Source of the DNA: Streptomyces sp. 8L
GTDB taxonomy: Bacteria > Actinomycetota > Actinomycetes > Streptomycetales > Streptomycetaceae
Length of the DNA stretch: 43,661 nucleotides
Reading direction: 5' to 3'
Assembly: GCF_020176795.1 (NCBI RefSeq)
Contig: NZ_JAIUKE010000007.1
Coordinates: 1-43,661, forward strand
The notes beneath the pieces are model-generated. The model worked only from the letters and a program-made list of their open reading frames with translations. It was not told where the DNA came from and ran no database searches. Below are positions 8,531 through 17,183 of this stretch, in pieces. The stretch's first letter is position 1. Every line of letters begins with the position of its first letter. Made by a program: the position numbers and the translations under genes.

Positions 8531-9578
8531 GGGGCACCTCCTCGGTCGGGGGAGCGGCGGCCTCGCCCGGTGCGGGCAGCGAGCGGCGCGAGGGACGCCC
8601 CCGCCCCTCGCGGGTGGCCGGCGAGAGCCAGGCGACGACCAGGTCCGCCAGCAGATTGACGGCCAGTACGACCGCGCCGGACAGCAGCACGACGCCGGTG
8701 AGCGTCGCGTAGTCGTGGCCCAGCGCGGCGTTCAGCGTGACGCGCCCCATGCCGGGCCAGCCGAAGATGACCTCGGCCGCGTACGAGCCGCCGACCAGGG
8801 AACCGAACGACGTGCCCACCCGCGCCACGAACGGGACCAGCGCCGTGCGCAGGATGTGCTGGACCGTGACGGTCCGCCGCGGCAGGCCCAACGCCCTCGC
8901 CGTCAGCACGTGTTGGTCGTCCCGGGCCTCCACCACACCGGTCTCCACGAGACGGGTGAACACCCCGAGGTGGTGGGAGCCCGCGAGGGTGGCCGCGGGG
9001 AGCACCAGATGCAGGGCCACCTGCCCGGCACCGGCCGGGACACCGGGCGTGCTCACACCGCCCGCGGGCAGCCAGCCGAGCAGCAGGGCGAAGACACCGA
9101 TCGCCAGCAGGGCGAACACGAAGGCGGGACAGGCACCGAGCACCAGAGTGAGCGCGTGCACGGCGCGTGCCGCCCACCGGCCCGCCCGATTCGTCCGTAC
9201 GACTCCGGCGGCGGTGCCGAGCACCAGGGCGAGCGCCGCCGTCAGGATCAGGGAGGAGCCGACGAGCAGCAGCGTCCAGGGAAGGGCCTGGCCCAGGACC
9301 GAGGCGACGGGCTCACCGGTGTCGTAGGAGAAGCCGAGGTTCCCGTGGAGCGCGTCCCACAGCCAGTGGAGGTACCGCACGGCAAGCGGCTGGTCGAGCC
9401 CGAGATTGTGGCGCGCCCTGGCGAGCTCGGTCGTGGTGGGGGCGATGACGGAGCGGGCGGTGAGCTGGGCGGCGGCGGCGTCGCCCGAGGCGATCTCCAG
9501 CAGGGCGAAGGAGATCCAGGACAGGGCGAGGAGCATCGGGACCAGTTGCAGCACCCGGACGGCGGCGAAGCGGATCAC
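8514..9578 (-). CDS. ABC permease, DppB/NikB-like
   Basis: The 354-residue membrane protein has the DppB/NikB layout: an N-terminal span (VLQLVPMLLALSWISFALL), a large extracytoplasmic loop with the family hallmark LGLDQPLAVRYLHWLWDALHG followed by GNLGFSY, then five more predicted spans. The EAA-like coupling loop is near TARALGLPRRTVTVQHILRTA. It probably pairs with the downstream permease to form the channel. The start is GTG 9578, 76 bases after the binding-protein gene. Confidence 0.88.
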   Translation of the reverse strand: MIRFAAVRVLQLVPMLLALSWISFALLEIASGDAAAAQLTARSVIAPTTTELARARHNLGLDQPLAVRYLHWLWDALHGNLGFSYDTGEPVASVLGQALPWTLLLVGSSLILTAALALVLGTAAGVVRTNRAGRWAARAVHALTLVLGACPAFVFALLAIGVFALLLGWLPAGGVSTPGVPAGAGQVALHLVLPAATLAGSHHLGVFTRLVETGVVEARDDQHVLTARALGLPRRTVTVQHILRTALVPFVARVGTSFGSLVGGSYAAEVIFGWPGMGRVTLNAALGHDYATLTGVVLLSGAVVLAVNLLADLVVAWLSPATREGRGRPSRRSLPAPGEAAAPPTEEVPHGAGE

Positions 9579-9654
9579 GGACGCCGTCCGTGGAGGTCCG
9601 CTCCGCGCCCGTGCCGAGGGCGCGCGCCGCGCGGCGAACGGCTTTCTCGCGGCG

Positions 9655-11250
9655 TCACTTGGTGTTCAGCAGCCAGTCCTGCGCGTTCTCGAACAGCCCC
9701 GCGCCATGGTGCCCGAGCAGTTTGTGCTGGATGCCCTTGAGACCGCTCGGCATGGCGTACACGGTGTCGAGGTACACCAGCCAGGACTCCGGCGGGTCGG
9801 TGCGGAACCGGGCCTGGAGGTCCCCGTAGGCCGCACGCCGGGCGGCGGTGTCCGTACTGCCGCGGCCCGTGTCGAGGTCCTTGTCGACCTGCTGGTCGCA
9901 GTAGGCTCCGTGGTTCCCCGTCCCCTGCGCGCCGCAGTGGAACGAGCTGAACACGGCGGTGTCCGGGTCGTACTGTGCCGCGTTGCCGCCCTGGAAGACC
10001 TCCTCCTCGGAGCGGTGCGAGGAAACGTACGCGGCGGGCTGGACCGAGGTGGTGACCCGGAAGCCCGCCTTCTTGAACTGGTTGGCGAGCAGGTCGTCGA
10101 TGTCCGCGCGCACCTGGTCGTTCGTGTAGGTGCTCAGCCGGAACGCGGCGGGTCTGCCGTCCTTCGTCCACACCCCGTCCTGCTTCTTCCATCCCGCGCC
10201 CGTCATCAGGTCCTCGACCCTGGGGAGGTCGGCGCCCGCGTGTTTCGGCAGGGACGTGTCGGCGTAGGGGCTGCGGTCGAGCGGGCCGTAGCCCGCAGCA
10301 CCGTAGCCGTGCAGTACGGAGGTGACCAGTTGGCCGCGGTCGATGGCGGCGTCCAGCGCCTCACGGACCCGCCGGTCCTTGAGCAGGGGGATGCGAAGGT
10401 TGTAACTCAGGGCGCGGAAGTCGGCGTTGCGCTCCCGCAGGATGGAGTGGCCGGAGATCTTCTGTGCCGCCGGAACCTCCTCCGGTTCGAGGAAGGCGCC
10501 GTTCAGCTCACCGTTGCGCAGCTGTACGAGACGCTGTGAGGCGTCGGGCACGAACCGCACGACGATGTTGCGGATGTGCGGCTTGTCAGATCCGTACCAG
10601 TACGTACTGGCCCGCAGCGTCACGGAGTCGCCCTTGCGGCGCGAGGTGATGCGGTACGGGCCGGTCCCGACGGGTTTGTCGTTGAACGCCGCGTCCCGGG
10701 TGATGTCCCGGCCCGCGAGGAGGTGCTTGGGCAGGATGCCCAGGCTCAGTGCGTCCAGCAGGCCGGCGAACGGATGGCTCAGCTTCAGCCTGACGGTGTG
10801 GTCGTCGGGGGTCTCCACCGTGTCGACGGCGTCGAACTGGGAGGCGGAGGGGGAGTTGACCTTCGGGTCGCGCACCTCCCCGAGCGTGTAGGCGACATCC
10901 GCAGCGGTGAAGGGTTCGCCGTCCTGCCAGCGCACCCCTTCGCGCAGGTGGAACGTGTACTGCGTGCCGTCGGGCGAGATCGTCCAGGACGTGGCGAGCG
11001 CCGGGACGATCCGGTTGTCGTCGCCGTGGCCGACCAGACCGCGGAAGACCATCTCCGTCACCGAATCGGTCTGGCTCTGCAACAGCGGGTTGAACGAACT
11101 CGATTCGAGCGGGTCGCCGTAGACGAAGGTGTCCGAGGCCTCGGGCGATCCGCCCGAACCTCCGGAGGTGCAGCCGGCGACGGTTGCCAGCGCGGCTGCG
11201 GCTGCCGCGCACGCCGTGGCGCGCCCGCGCCTCGAACGTCTGGTGTTCAT
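9655..11250 (-). CDS. Extracellular solute-binding lipoprotein, SBP_bac_5 family
   Basis: This 531-residue lipoprotein captures the ligand for the Opp/Nik-type transporter. An Arg-rich N terminus, an Ala-rich hydrophobic stretch and a lipobox LATVAGC give lipidated Cys27. The mature part shows family-5 features: PALATSWTISPDGTQYTFHLR, VRWQDGEPFTAADVAYTL and GTGPYRI. The family binds oligopeptides, nickel-histidine or metallophores, and sequence alone does not give the ligand. Location between an MFS exporter and siderophore genes makes a metal-metallophore complex the first guess. No iron box precedes this gene or the MFS gene upstream. Confidence 0.88.
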   Translation of the reverse strand: MNTRRSRRGRATACAAAAAALATVAGCTSGGSGGSPEASDTFVYGDPLESSSFNPLLQSQTDSVTEMVFRGLVGHGDDNRIVPALATSWTISPDGTQYTFHLREGVRWQDGEPFTAADVAYTLGEVRDPKVNSPSASQFDAVDTVETPDDHTVRLKLSHPFAGLLDALSLGILPKHLLAGRDITRDAAFNDKPVGTGPYRITSRRKGDSVTLRASTYWYGSDKPHIRNIVVRFVPDASQRLVQLRNGELNGAFLEPEEVPAAQKISGHSILRERNADFRALSYNLRIPLLKDRRVREALDAAIDRGQLVTSVLHGYGAAGYGPLDRSPYADTSLPKHAGADLPRVEDLMTGAGWKKQDGVWTKDGRPAAFRLSTYTNDQVRADIDDLLANQFKKAGFRVTTSVQPAAYVSSHRSEEEVFQGGNAAQYDPDTAVFSSFHCGAQGTGNHGAYCDQQVDKDLDTGRGSTDTAARRAAYGDLQARFRTDPPESWLVYLDTVYAMPSGLKGIQHKLLGHHGAGLFENAQDWLLNTK

Positions 11251-11351
11251 GCGGGGAAGTCCTTCCGCTGGTTACTGCGACGGTGGTGACGCGCACCTGT
11301 CCTGCGACACGGCGCGGTGTGGTCCTGCGACCGGGTGTGAAGCGGCTCTCG

Positions 11352-12665
11352 TCAGCCCGTGTCGGCCCCTGCGTCGCCGGCCTTCGCCGGCGGCTGCACC
11401 GCGTCGGCCGCCCCACGGCCCGGCCGGCCGGTTCCGGTCTCCGGCACGTACCGGATCAGCAGGAACGCGACGACCGCCGCCGAGACCGCTGTGAACGCGA
11501 AGGACGAGGCGTACCCCAGCTGGGCCGCAAGCAGGGCGAACAGAAGGGGGCTCAGGGTCTGTCCGCCCTGCCCGGTGAACCGCCACAGGCCCAGGAACAT
11601 CCCGCGTCCCTCCGCCGGGGCCACGTCCGCCCCGACCGTCTGGATGGAGCCGCCGGTCAGCGCCTGCGCGGCCACTCCGACGAGGAAGAGGACCACGTAC
11701 CAGAACAGGGAGAGGTGGAACAGGGCGGAGGCCGCCAGCGCGCACATGGCCAGCGCCACACCGGTGAAGCCGGGAACCATGGTGCGCTTGCGTCCGTAAC
11801 GGTCCATCAGCCACCCGCTGAGGAACCCGATGGGCAAGGTGATGGCGGCGGCGGCGGTCGAGAGATAGCCGATCTCGGCGGGCCCGAGGCGGTAGGCGAA
11901 CGCCGCGTACAGGTGGAGCAGGTCGGCCTGTACGGGTCCGCGGGTGAGGCCCGCGAACAGGGCGACGCCGAAGTACACGAGCCGCGGCAGCACGATACGG
12001 CGCAGCATCGCGATCCGGCCGCCCCGCGGCCGGCGCACCTCGCTCCGCTCGCGTCGCGGGGTGTCCTGCGCGAAGAGGTAGGCGGGGACGAGGGCGGCGA
12101 TCGCCAGCGCGCCGTAGGCGACGAACGGCGCCCGTGCCCCGCCGCCGCTCGCGAGGAACCCTCCTACCAGGGGGCCGGCCAGCTTGCCCGAGTTGTTCAT
12201 CCCGAACAGCCAGCTGACCTCGCGTCCGCGCCGGTTCGCCGCGGCCCCGTGCGAGATCGCCGCGAGGCGCGCCATCAGCCACATCTGCGCGGCGACCCCG
12301 TCGAAGAACCTCAGTACCAGGAGTGTTCCGAAGGAGTGGGTGAACACCACAGCGAACGCCATCAGCGCGGTCAGCACCGGCCCGCCGAGGAGTACCGCGC
12401 GCCGTCCGAACCGGTCGATGAGCCAGCCGGACGGTACGGTGCCCGCGAGGTTGCCCAGGACGAATGCCGTGACGACGCCACTGGCCGAACCGAAGCCGAC
12501 ATGGAACGACTTGGCCAGGGTCGGCACGGCGGGTACCGCGATACCCGCCCCGAGCGAGAGCACGAAGGCGGGCAGATAGGTGGAGAAGACCGCCTCACGG
12601 GAGAGGGGACCGCCGCCTCCCCGGGTCCGGTAACCCGCGGAACGCGGTATGCCATCCCTTCCCAC
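11352..12665 (-). CDS. MFS transporter, probable metallophore exporter
   Basis: The 437-residue major-facilitator protein has about 12 membrane spans. Two MFS loop motifs are visible: GWLIDRFGRRAVLLGG after span 2 and GWLMDRYGRKRTMVPG in the second half, a clear internal duplication. Export of the siderophore (as EntS does for enterobactin) is a reasonable assignment from context. GTG 12665 is preceded by AGGGGG with about seven bases spacing. It is probably the first gene of the five-gene operon running down to the double ATPase. The C-terminal tail is Gly/Ala/Pro-rich. Confidence 0.82.
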   Translation of the reverse strand: MGRDGIPRSAGYRTRGGGGPLSREAVFSTYLPAFVLSLGAGIAVPAVPTLAKSFHVGFGSASGVVTAFVLGNLAGTVPSGWLIDRFGRRAVLLGGPVLTALMAFAVVFTHSFGTLLVLRFFDGVAAQMWLMARLAAISHGAAANRRGREVSWLFGMNNSGKLAGPLVGGFLASGGGARAPFVAYGALAIAALVPAYLFAQDTPRRERSEVRRPRGGRIAMLRRIVLPRLVYFGVALFAGLTRGPVQADLLHLYAAFAYRLGPAEIGYLSTAAAAITLPIGFLSGWLMDRYGRKRTMVPGFTGVALAMCALAASALFHLSLFWYVVLFLVGVAAQALTGGSIQTVGADVAPAEGRGMFLGLWRFTGQGGQTLSPLLFALLAAQLGYASSFAFTAVSAAVVAFLLIRYVPETGTGRPGRGAADAVQPPAKAGDAGADTG

Positions 12666-12688
12666 CGGCGCAGCCCCCTAGGCATCTA

Positions 12689-12722
12689 TTGCGAACGATC
12701 TGCAAGAGCGATCAATGTGCAA
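12689..12722 (-). promoter_or_regulatory. AT-rich promoter region with imperfect dyad upstream of MFS/Opp operon
   Basis: The stretch from about 12680 to 12755 is clearly AT-richer than its surroundings. It contains a dyad of the form TTGC-N4-GATC-N9-GATC-N5-GCAA, which could be an operator. It does not match the iron box. TTGATC and CAATAG on the minus strand could serve as -35 and -10. The rest of the 455-base gap to 13120 shows no gene, only a hairpin at 13054-13085. Confidence 0.4.
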
Positions 12723-13053
12723 CAGATAATAGTCATACCATTCACTCACCGGCAATGGGCGGCCTGCCCAGGCCGGTATCCGCTCACACCTCGCCTGCGC
12801 CGCGGCATCGCCCGACACGCCTGAGACACCTCGCGATCGGCCACCGAAAAGGGGGCGGGGCGACCGAGGACGTACGCGCACGGGCGCGGGGACGGTGACC
12901 CGGCGCGCGGGGGGACGGCGACCCCGACGGGATGGCTGACGCTGCTCTTTGCCGAGGCGCGGCGCTCCGTCGCCCGGCGGCAGCGGCAGCGTGCTCGCGG
13001 ACCGGGCGGCCCCGGCGTTCGGCAACGGGGGCGTGCCGGGGGCCGGATGCCCC

Positions 13054-13085
13054 GTGCTCCCCTCCTCGGTCCCGCGAGGGGGCAC
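13054..13085 (-). terminator. Hairpin terminator after the ABC exporter pair
   Basis: Arms GTGC-t-CCCCTC and GAGGGGGCAC can pair around an eleven-base loop, just past the stop codon of the 13121-15064 gene. One base bulges. Confidence 0.45.
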
Positions 13086-13120
13086 CGCTCACCGACGGGC
13101 GCCTCCGCCCGGCCGCGCGG

Positions 13121-15064
13121 TCAGGTGCGCGCGCCCGACCACGCCTCCCAGAGCCCCGCGTACACGCCGCCCGCGCCCACCAGTTCGTCGTGGGTGCCCG
13201 ACTCGGCGATACGGCCTTCCTCCAGCACGACGACGCGGTCGGCGCGGACCGCCTGGGTGAGGCGATGCGCGACCACGAGGGCCGTACGGCCGCGGAGGGC
13301 CCGCTCGGCCGCCGCCTCCAGGACCCTGGAGCCCGCGCTGCCGGCCTCCGCGGTGGCCTCGTCCAGTACGGCCACGGGCGGATCGGCGAGCACCAGGCGG
13401 GCCAGCGCCAGTTGCTGGGCGCGGATGGGGTCCAGCCTCAGGCCGGCCTGGCCGACCTTGGTGTCCAGGCCGTCGGGCAGGTTCTCCGCCCAGCTCCGGG
13501 CCCGGACGGTGTCCAGCGCCGCCCACATCTCGTCGTCCGTCGCGCCGGGGCGGGCCAGCCGCAGATCGTCGCGGAGCGGACCCGCGAACACGTGCGTCTC
13601 CTGGCTGATCAGGGTGATCGTGGTGCTCACCTCCGCGGCGCGCAGGCTCTCCAGCGGGCGGTCGCCGAGGAGGACCCGGCCATGGGCGGGCCGGTGGATG
13701 CCGGTGAGGAGGCGCGCCAGTGTGCTCTTGCCCGCGCCGGAGGTGCCGACGAGGGCGACCCGTTCGCCCGCCGCGAGGCGCAGATCGATGTCGTGCAGCA
13801 CGGGGTGCCCGGGAACGTAGGCGTGCGTCACACCCTCCAGTGCGACCGGGATGGCGCCGGAGCCGACGGGGGAGGGGCGTTGAGACGGCAGCGGTGTCGC
13901 CCCTTCGCCGGTGCGTGCGCGCGCGAAGTCGCCGTCGCCTGCCGCCGCGCCGTCCGCCGCCTGCGGGGCAGCGGACTCGCGGGCGGACGGGGCGCCGGGG
14001 GAGGGCGCCAGGCCGGCCTCCCGCGCGTCGGGATCGTCCAGGGTCGTCAGGCCCACCAGGCGGTTCGCCGCCGCACCTGCCGACTGGACCTCGTCGAAGG
14101 ACGACAGCAGCCCGTTGACCGGCTCGAAGAGCTGATGGAAGTAGAGCGCCGCCGCGCTCGCCGTGCCGAGCGGCACGTCCCCGTCGCGGACGAGCAGCCA
14201 GCCGATGGCGAGCAGGGCGCTCAGCCCCGTCCACTCGGCGCCGTTCAGCTTCCCGAAGAAGCGGGTGCCGATCTGCGTGGCGCGCAGGGCGAGGTCGCGT
14301 GAGCGGCGTGAGCGGCTGCCCACCAGTTCCAGCCGGTCCTTCTCCAGGCGGAAGGCGCGCACGGTGGGCGCGCCCTCGGTGGACTCCAGGATGGCCCGGG
14401 TCTGCTCCCCGAGCGCGAGCCGCTCGGCCACCCGCACCGGCCGGGAGGTCCTGCGCAGCCAGCGCACCGCCACCACCTGCAAGGGCACGACGAGCAACGA
14501 GGCCGCGGCGAACCGCCAGTCGAGGACGATCAGCGCGACGAAGGTCAGCGCGACCTGGAGGACGGAGCTCGCGAGCTGGGGGACCAGGGAGCGCACCGCG
14601 TCCGCCAGTACGGAGACGTCGTTGCTGACCCGCGAGACCAGGTCGCCCGCGCCGGAGCGCTCCAGACGTTCCGTCGGGACGGCCAGCGCCCGGCCGAGCG
14701 CGCTCTCGCGCACCCCGGCCAGCAACTCCTCGCCGGTGCGGGCCACCAGGGCGCCGCCCCACCCGGTCAGGACCGCCTGTGCCAGGCAGGACGCCGCCAC
14801 CAGGGCGGTCGGTCCTGTGATCGCCGAGACGGCGTGTCCGCCCTGGGCGACCACGTCGATGATGCGGCCGAGGGCGCGCGGCACGAGGAGCCCCGCGACC
14901 ACGTTCGCCACGGTGACGAGCAGGGCGAGGAGCGGACGCAGCGGGGCCCGGCGCAGCCGGGCGACGAGTTCGGCGCGCGTCTCGCGAGCCGTCGCCGTGG
15001 GCAGCAGGTCCGTCGCCCGGATGCTGACGGGCGCCGGGCCCCGCGCGGTGACCTGGTTGTTCAT
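13121..15064 (-). CDS. Heterodimeric ABC transporter subunit (IrtB/YbtQ-like), degenerate signature
   Basis: The 647-residue protein has an exporter-type fold: an N-terminal six-span membrane domain and a C-terminal ATPase. Such pairs import ferric siderophores in mycobactin (IrtAB) and yersiniabactin (YbtPQ) systems, although they look like exporters. Walker A GTSGAGKST (about 437-445) and Walker B VAVLDEAT are intact. The ABC signature, normally LSGGQ, instead reads LDPIR in LRLDPIRAQQLALAR. A roughly 60-residue Ala/Pro/Ser-rich insert separates the membrane and ATPase domains. ATG 15064 overlaps the partner's stop by four bases (ATGA), so the two are translationally coupled. Iron control is likely through the box at 16965. 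Confidence 0.9.
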   Translation of the reverse strand: MNNQVTARGPAPVSIRATDLLPTATARETRAELVARLRRAPLRPLLALLVTVANVVAGLLVPRALGRIIDVVAQGGHAVSAITGPTALVAASCLAQAVLTGWGGALVARTGEELLAGVRESALGRALAVPTERLERSGAGDLVSRVSNDVSVLADAVRSLVPQLASSVLQVALTFVALIVLDWRFAAASLLVVPLQVVAVRWLRRTSRPVRVAERLALGEQTRAILESTEGAPTVRAFRLEKDRLELVGSRSRRSRDLALRATQIGTRFFGKLNGAEWTGLSALLAIGWLLVRDGDVPLGTASAAALYFHQLFEPVNGLLSSFDEVQSAGAAANRLVGLTTLDDPDAREAGLAPSPGAPSARESAAPQAADGAAAGDGDFARARTGEGATPLPSQRPSPVGSGAIPVALEGVTHAYVPGHPVLHDIDLRLAAGERVALVGTSGAGKSTLARLLTGIHRPAHGRVLLGDRPLESLRAAEVSTTITLISQETHVFAGPLRDDLRLARPGATDDEMWAALDTVRARSWAENLPDGLDTKVGQAGLRLDPIRAQQLALARLVLADPPVAVLDEATAEAGSAGSRVLEAAAERALRGRTALVVAHRLTQAVRADRVVVLEEGRIAESGTHDELVGAGGVYAGLWEAWSGART

Positions 15065-16836
15065 GCTGTCACCGCCGCCCGGTAGACGGAGTGGTCGCGG
15101 AGCAGATCGGCGTGGGCGCCGTCCGCCGCCACGGCGCCGTCGCCGATGAGGACGACCCGGTCGCAGTGGCGCAGCAGGATGGGGCTCGTGGTCACCAGGA
15201 GTGTCGTGCGTCCGCGGCGCAGCTCGCGCAGCCCCCGCGCGATGCGCGCCTCGGTCGCCGGGTCGACGGCGGTGGTGGGCTCGTGCAGAACCAGTACGGG
15301 GGCGTCGGCCGCGAGCGCGCGGGCCAGGGCGACCCGTTGGCGCTGACCGCCCGACAGCTGCCTGCCGCGCTCGCCGATCCGGCTCCCGGCACCGCCGGGC
15401 AGGACTGAGGCGACCTGGTCGGCGTCGGCCGCGGCGAGCGCCGCCGGTACACGCTCCGGCACGGCGGCGATCGCGACGTTCTCCTCGATCGTGCCGTCGA
15501 AGAGGTCGCCGTCGTGATCGGCCACGAGGACCGCGCCGCGCGCCGCGCTCAGGGACAGGGCCGCCAGCGGCTCCCCGCCCAGCAGAATCGCGCCGCCGTC
15601 CGGTGGCACCCGCAGGGCGAGCACGTCGACGAGGGCTGCCGACGCGACCGGGTCCGGCGCCACGACGCCGACCAACTCGCCGCCGCCGACGTGGAGATCG
15701 AGTTCCTTCAGCGGCCCGTGGGACAGGCCCGCCAGGGTCAGCCCGCCACGCCCGGTCTCCGGTGTCCCGTCGCCCGCGCCCCCGGTGAGCGCGTAGGGCT
15801 CGCCCAGCAGTTGCGCCATCCTCTTGGCCGAGCCCCGGGCCCGGGCGCGCAGGCCCACCGCCCCGGCGAACACGTTGCAGGGGCCCACGAGGAACTGCGC
15901 GAGGCCCACGGAGGACACGAACTCGCCCACGGACAGGCGGCCTTCCATGGCGAGCCGGGCCCCGAACCAGGTGATGCAGACGAGGAAGAGGCCGTTCAGC
16001 AGCAGGCTGACGCCCTGGTGGCCGGCGTCCCAGCGCGCCGCCCGCACGGTCGCGGCCAGGGCCGACCGGCTGGCTCCCCGGTAGCGCTGCTGCGCGGCGG
16101 CCTCCGCGCCAAGCCCTTTGAGTACGCGCAGCCCGCGCACCAGATCGGCCGCCGTGGCCGTGGCCTCGGCCACCTGCGCCTGCTCCGCGCCGCCACGCGC
16201 CGCGAGGGGCTTGGACAGCAGTTGGGTCAGCACGAGCAGCGGGACAAGTCCCACCAGGACGACGAGGCCGAGCCGTACGGACGTGATCAGAAGAGCCGCG
16301 GCGCCGAAGGCGATCGCGGCGACACTGCCCGCGCCCAGGACCCAGAAGCGGTTGCCGAGTCCGACGCGCAGCGCGTCCGAGGTGGCGGTGGACAGCAGCG
16401 CGCCGGAGCTGAGGGAGGTCCGCTCGAATCCCCGGGCGTCGAGGAGCCGGGTGGCTGCCGCCATGCGCAGGTCGTGCGCCGCGCCCTGGCTGCCCTGCCG
16501 GTTCCACCGGCCGCCCAGGCGCATCGCCGCGGACAGGACCAGGAACACCGCGCCGAGCAGCCCGATCCACAGCGCCAGTGCGCCCGGACCCCCGCCGTGC
16601 AGCGCGTGGTCGACGGTGGCGCCGATCAGGACCGGGATCGCTGCCTCGCACATCTGGTGCACCGACGTGAACAGGGCGGCGCCCACGATCCACCGTCGGC
16701 GCCGCCGGAAGGCCCAGCGCAGCACGCCCTGCTGGGTGGGTTCGAGGTCCGTGGGGGCCCCGGCTGTGTCCCGGCCGCCGGGCGCCTCGGAGGGGCTGGT
16801 GGCCCCTTGTGTCCTCCGTGCCGCATCGACTGTCAT
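15061..16836 (-). CDS. Heterodimeric ABC transporter subunit (IrtA/YbtP-like), dead Walker A
   Basis: This 591-residue partner has the same architecture: a six-span membrane domain followed by an ATPase domain. Its signature LSGGQRQRVALAR is canonical, but the Walker A position reads VAPDPVASAALV, with neither the GxxGxGK frame nor the lysine. Walker B ends LVLHEPTTAVD, with His where Asp is normal. It therefore cannot hydrolyse ATP by itself and must rely on the 13121-15064 subunit. It has no N-terminal FAD (siderophore-interacting) domain of the kind found on IrtA. It is the first gene of the pair, 129 bases from the iron box at 16965. Confidence 0.9.
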   Translation of the reverse strand: MTVDAARRTQGATSPSEAPGGRDTAGAPTDLEPTQQGVLRWAFRRRRRWIVGAALFTSVHQMCEAAIPVLIGATVDHALHGGGPGALALWIGLLGAVFLVLSAAMRLGGRWNRQGSQGAAHDLRMAAATRLLDARGFERTSLSSGALLSTATSDALRVGLGNRFWVLGAGSVAAIAFGAAALLITSVRLGLVVLVGLVPLLVLTQLLSKPLAARGGAEQAQVAEATATAADLVRGLRVLKGLGAEAAAQQRYRGASRSALAATVRAARWDAGHQGVSLLLNGLFLVCITWFGARLAMEGRLSVGEFVSSVGLAQFLVGPCNVFAGAVGLRARARGSAKRMAQLLGEPYALTGGAGDGTPETGRGGLTLAGLSHGPLKELDLHVGGGELVGVVAPDPVASAALVDVLALRVPPDGGAILLGGEPLAALSLSAARGAVLVADHDGDLFDGTIEENVAIAAVPERVPAALAAADADQVASVLPGGAGSRIGERGRQLSGGQRQRVALARALAADAPVLVLHEPTTAVDPATEARIARGLRELRRGRTTLLVTTSPILLRHCDRVVLIGDGAVAADGAHADLLRDHSVYRAAVTA

Positions 16837-16964
16837 GCGTTTGTCACTTCCTCGCCGCTCCTTCTCCTCGGGCCCGACAACGCTGTTGGCGCGGCGGCCA
16901 CCGCGTCGAGAGGCCGGGGCGGGGAGAGGGCGCGGGTGGTGCGGATGAGGCAGTGGACACGATT

Positions 16965-16983
16965 GGTTAGGCTAGCCTAACCT
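16965..16983. promoter_or_regulatory. Iron box between ABC pair and B3/4 gene
   Basis: GGTTAGGCTAGCCTAACC is a perfect 18-base palindrome matching the core of the DmdR/IdeR box. It lies between divergent genes (ABC pair to the left, B3/4 gene to the right). A minus-strand promoter TTGCGA-N18-TAGCCT would overlap it, so control of the ABC pair is the clearest prediction. Confidence 0.9.
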
Positions 16984-16994
16984 TTTGGTTGCTC

Positions 16995-17028
16995 GCAATG
17001 AGCGGTCGATCCGGCAATGAGCGGTCGA
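16995..17028. repeat. Two 15-base direct repeats, period 19, next to iron box
   Basis: GCAATGAGCGGTCGA occurs at 16995-17009 and again, identical, at 17014-17028. A 19-base period places both copies on nearly the same DNA face. This may be the site of an activator such as an AraC-type protein. No such regulator is encoded in the window. Confidence 0.5.
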
Positions 17029-17183
17029 GGGAGAAGGCACCGTCGACCGGGAGAAGCGTCTGAAGTGACGGGCGGGGCCCGCCCGGTAGGATGCGCGCCC
17101 CGCCCGCACGGCCCGGCCCGAGGTCCGGTGTCCGGCGGTCAGGGACGCGAGGGACGAATCCACCGAACGATCCAGGAGGTCTG

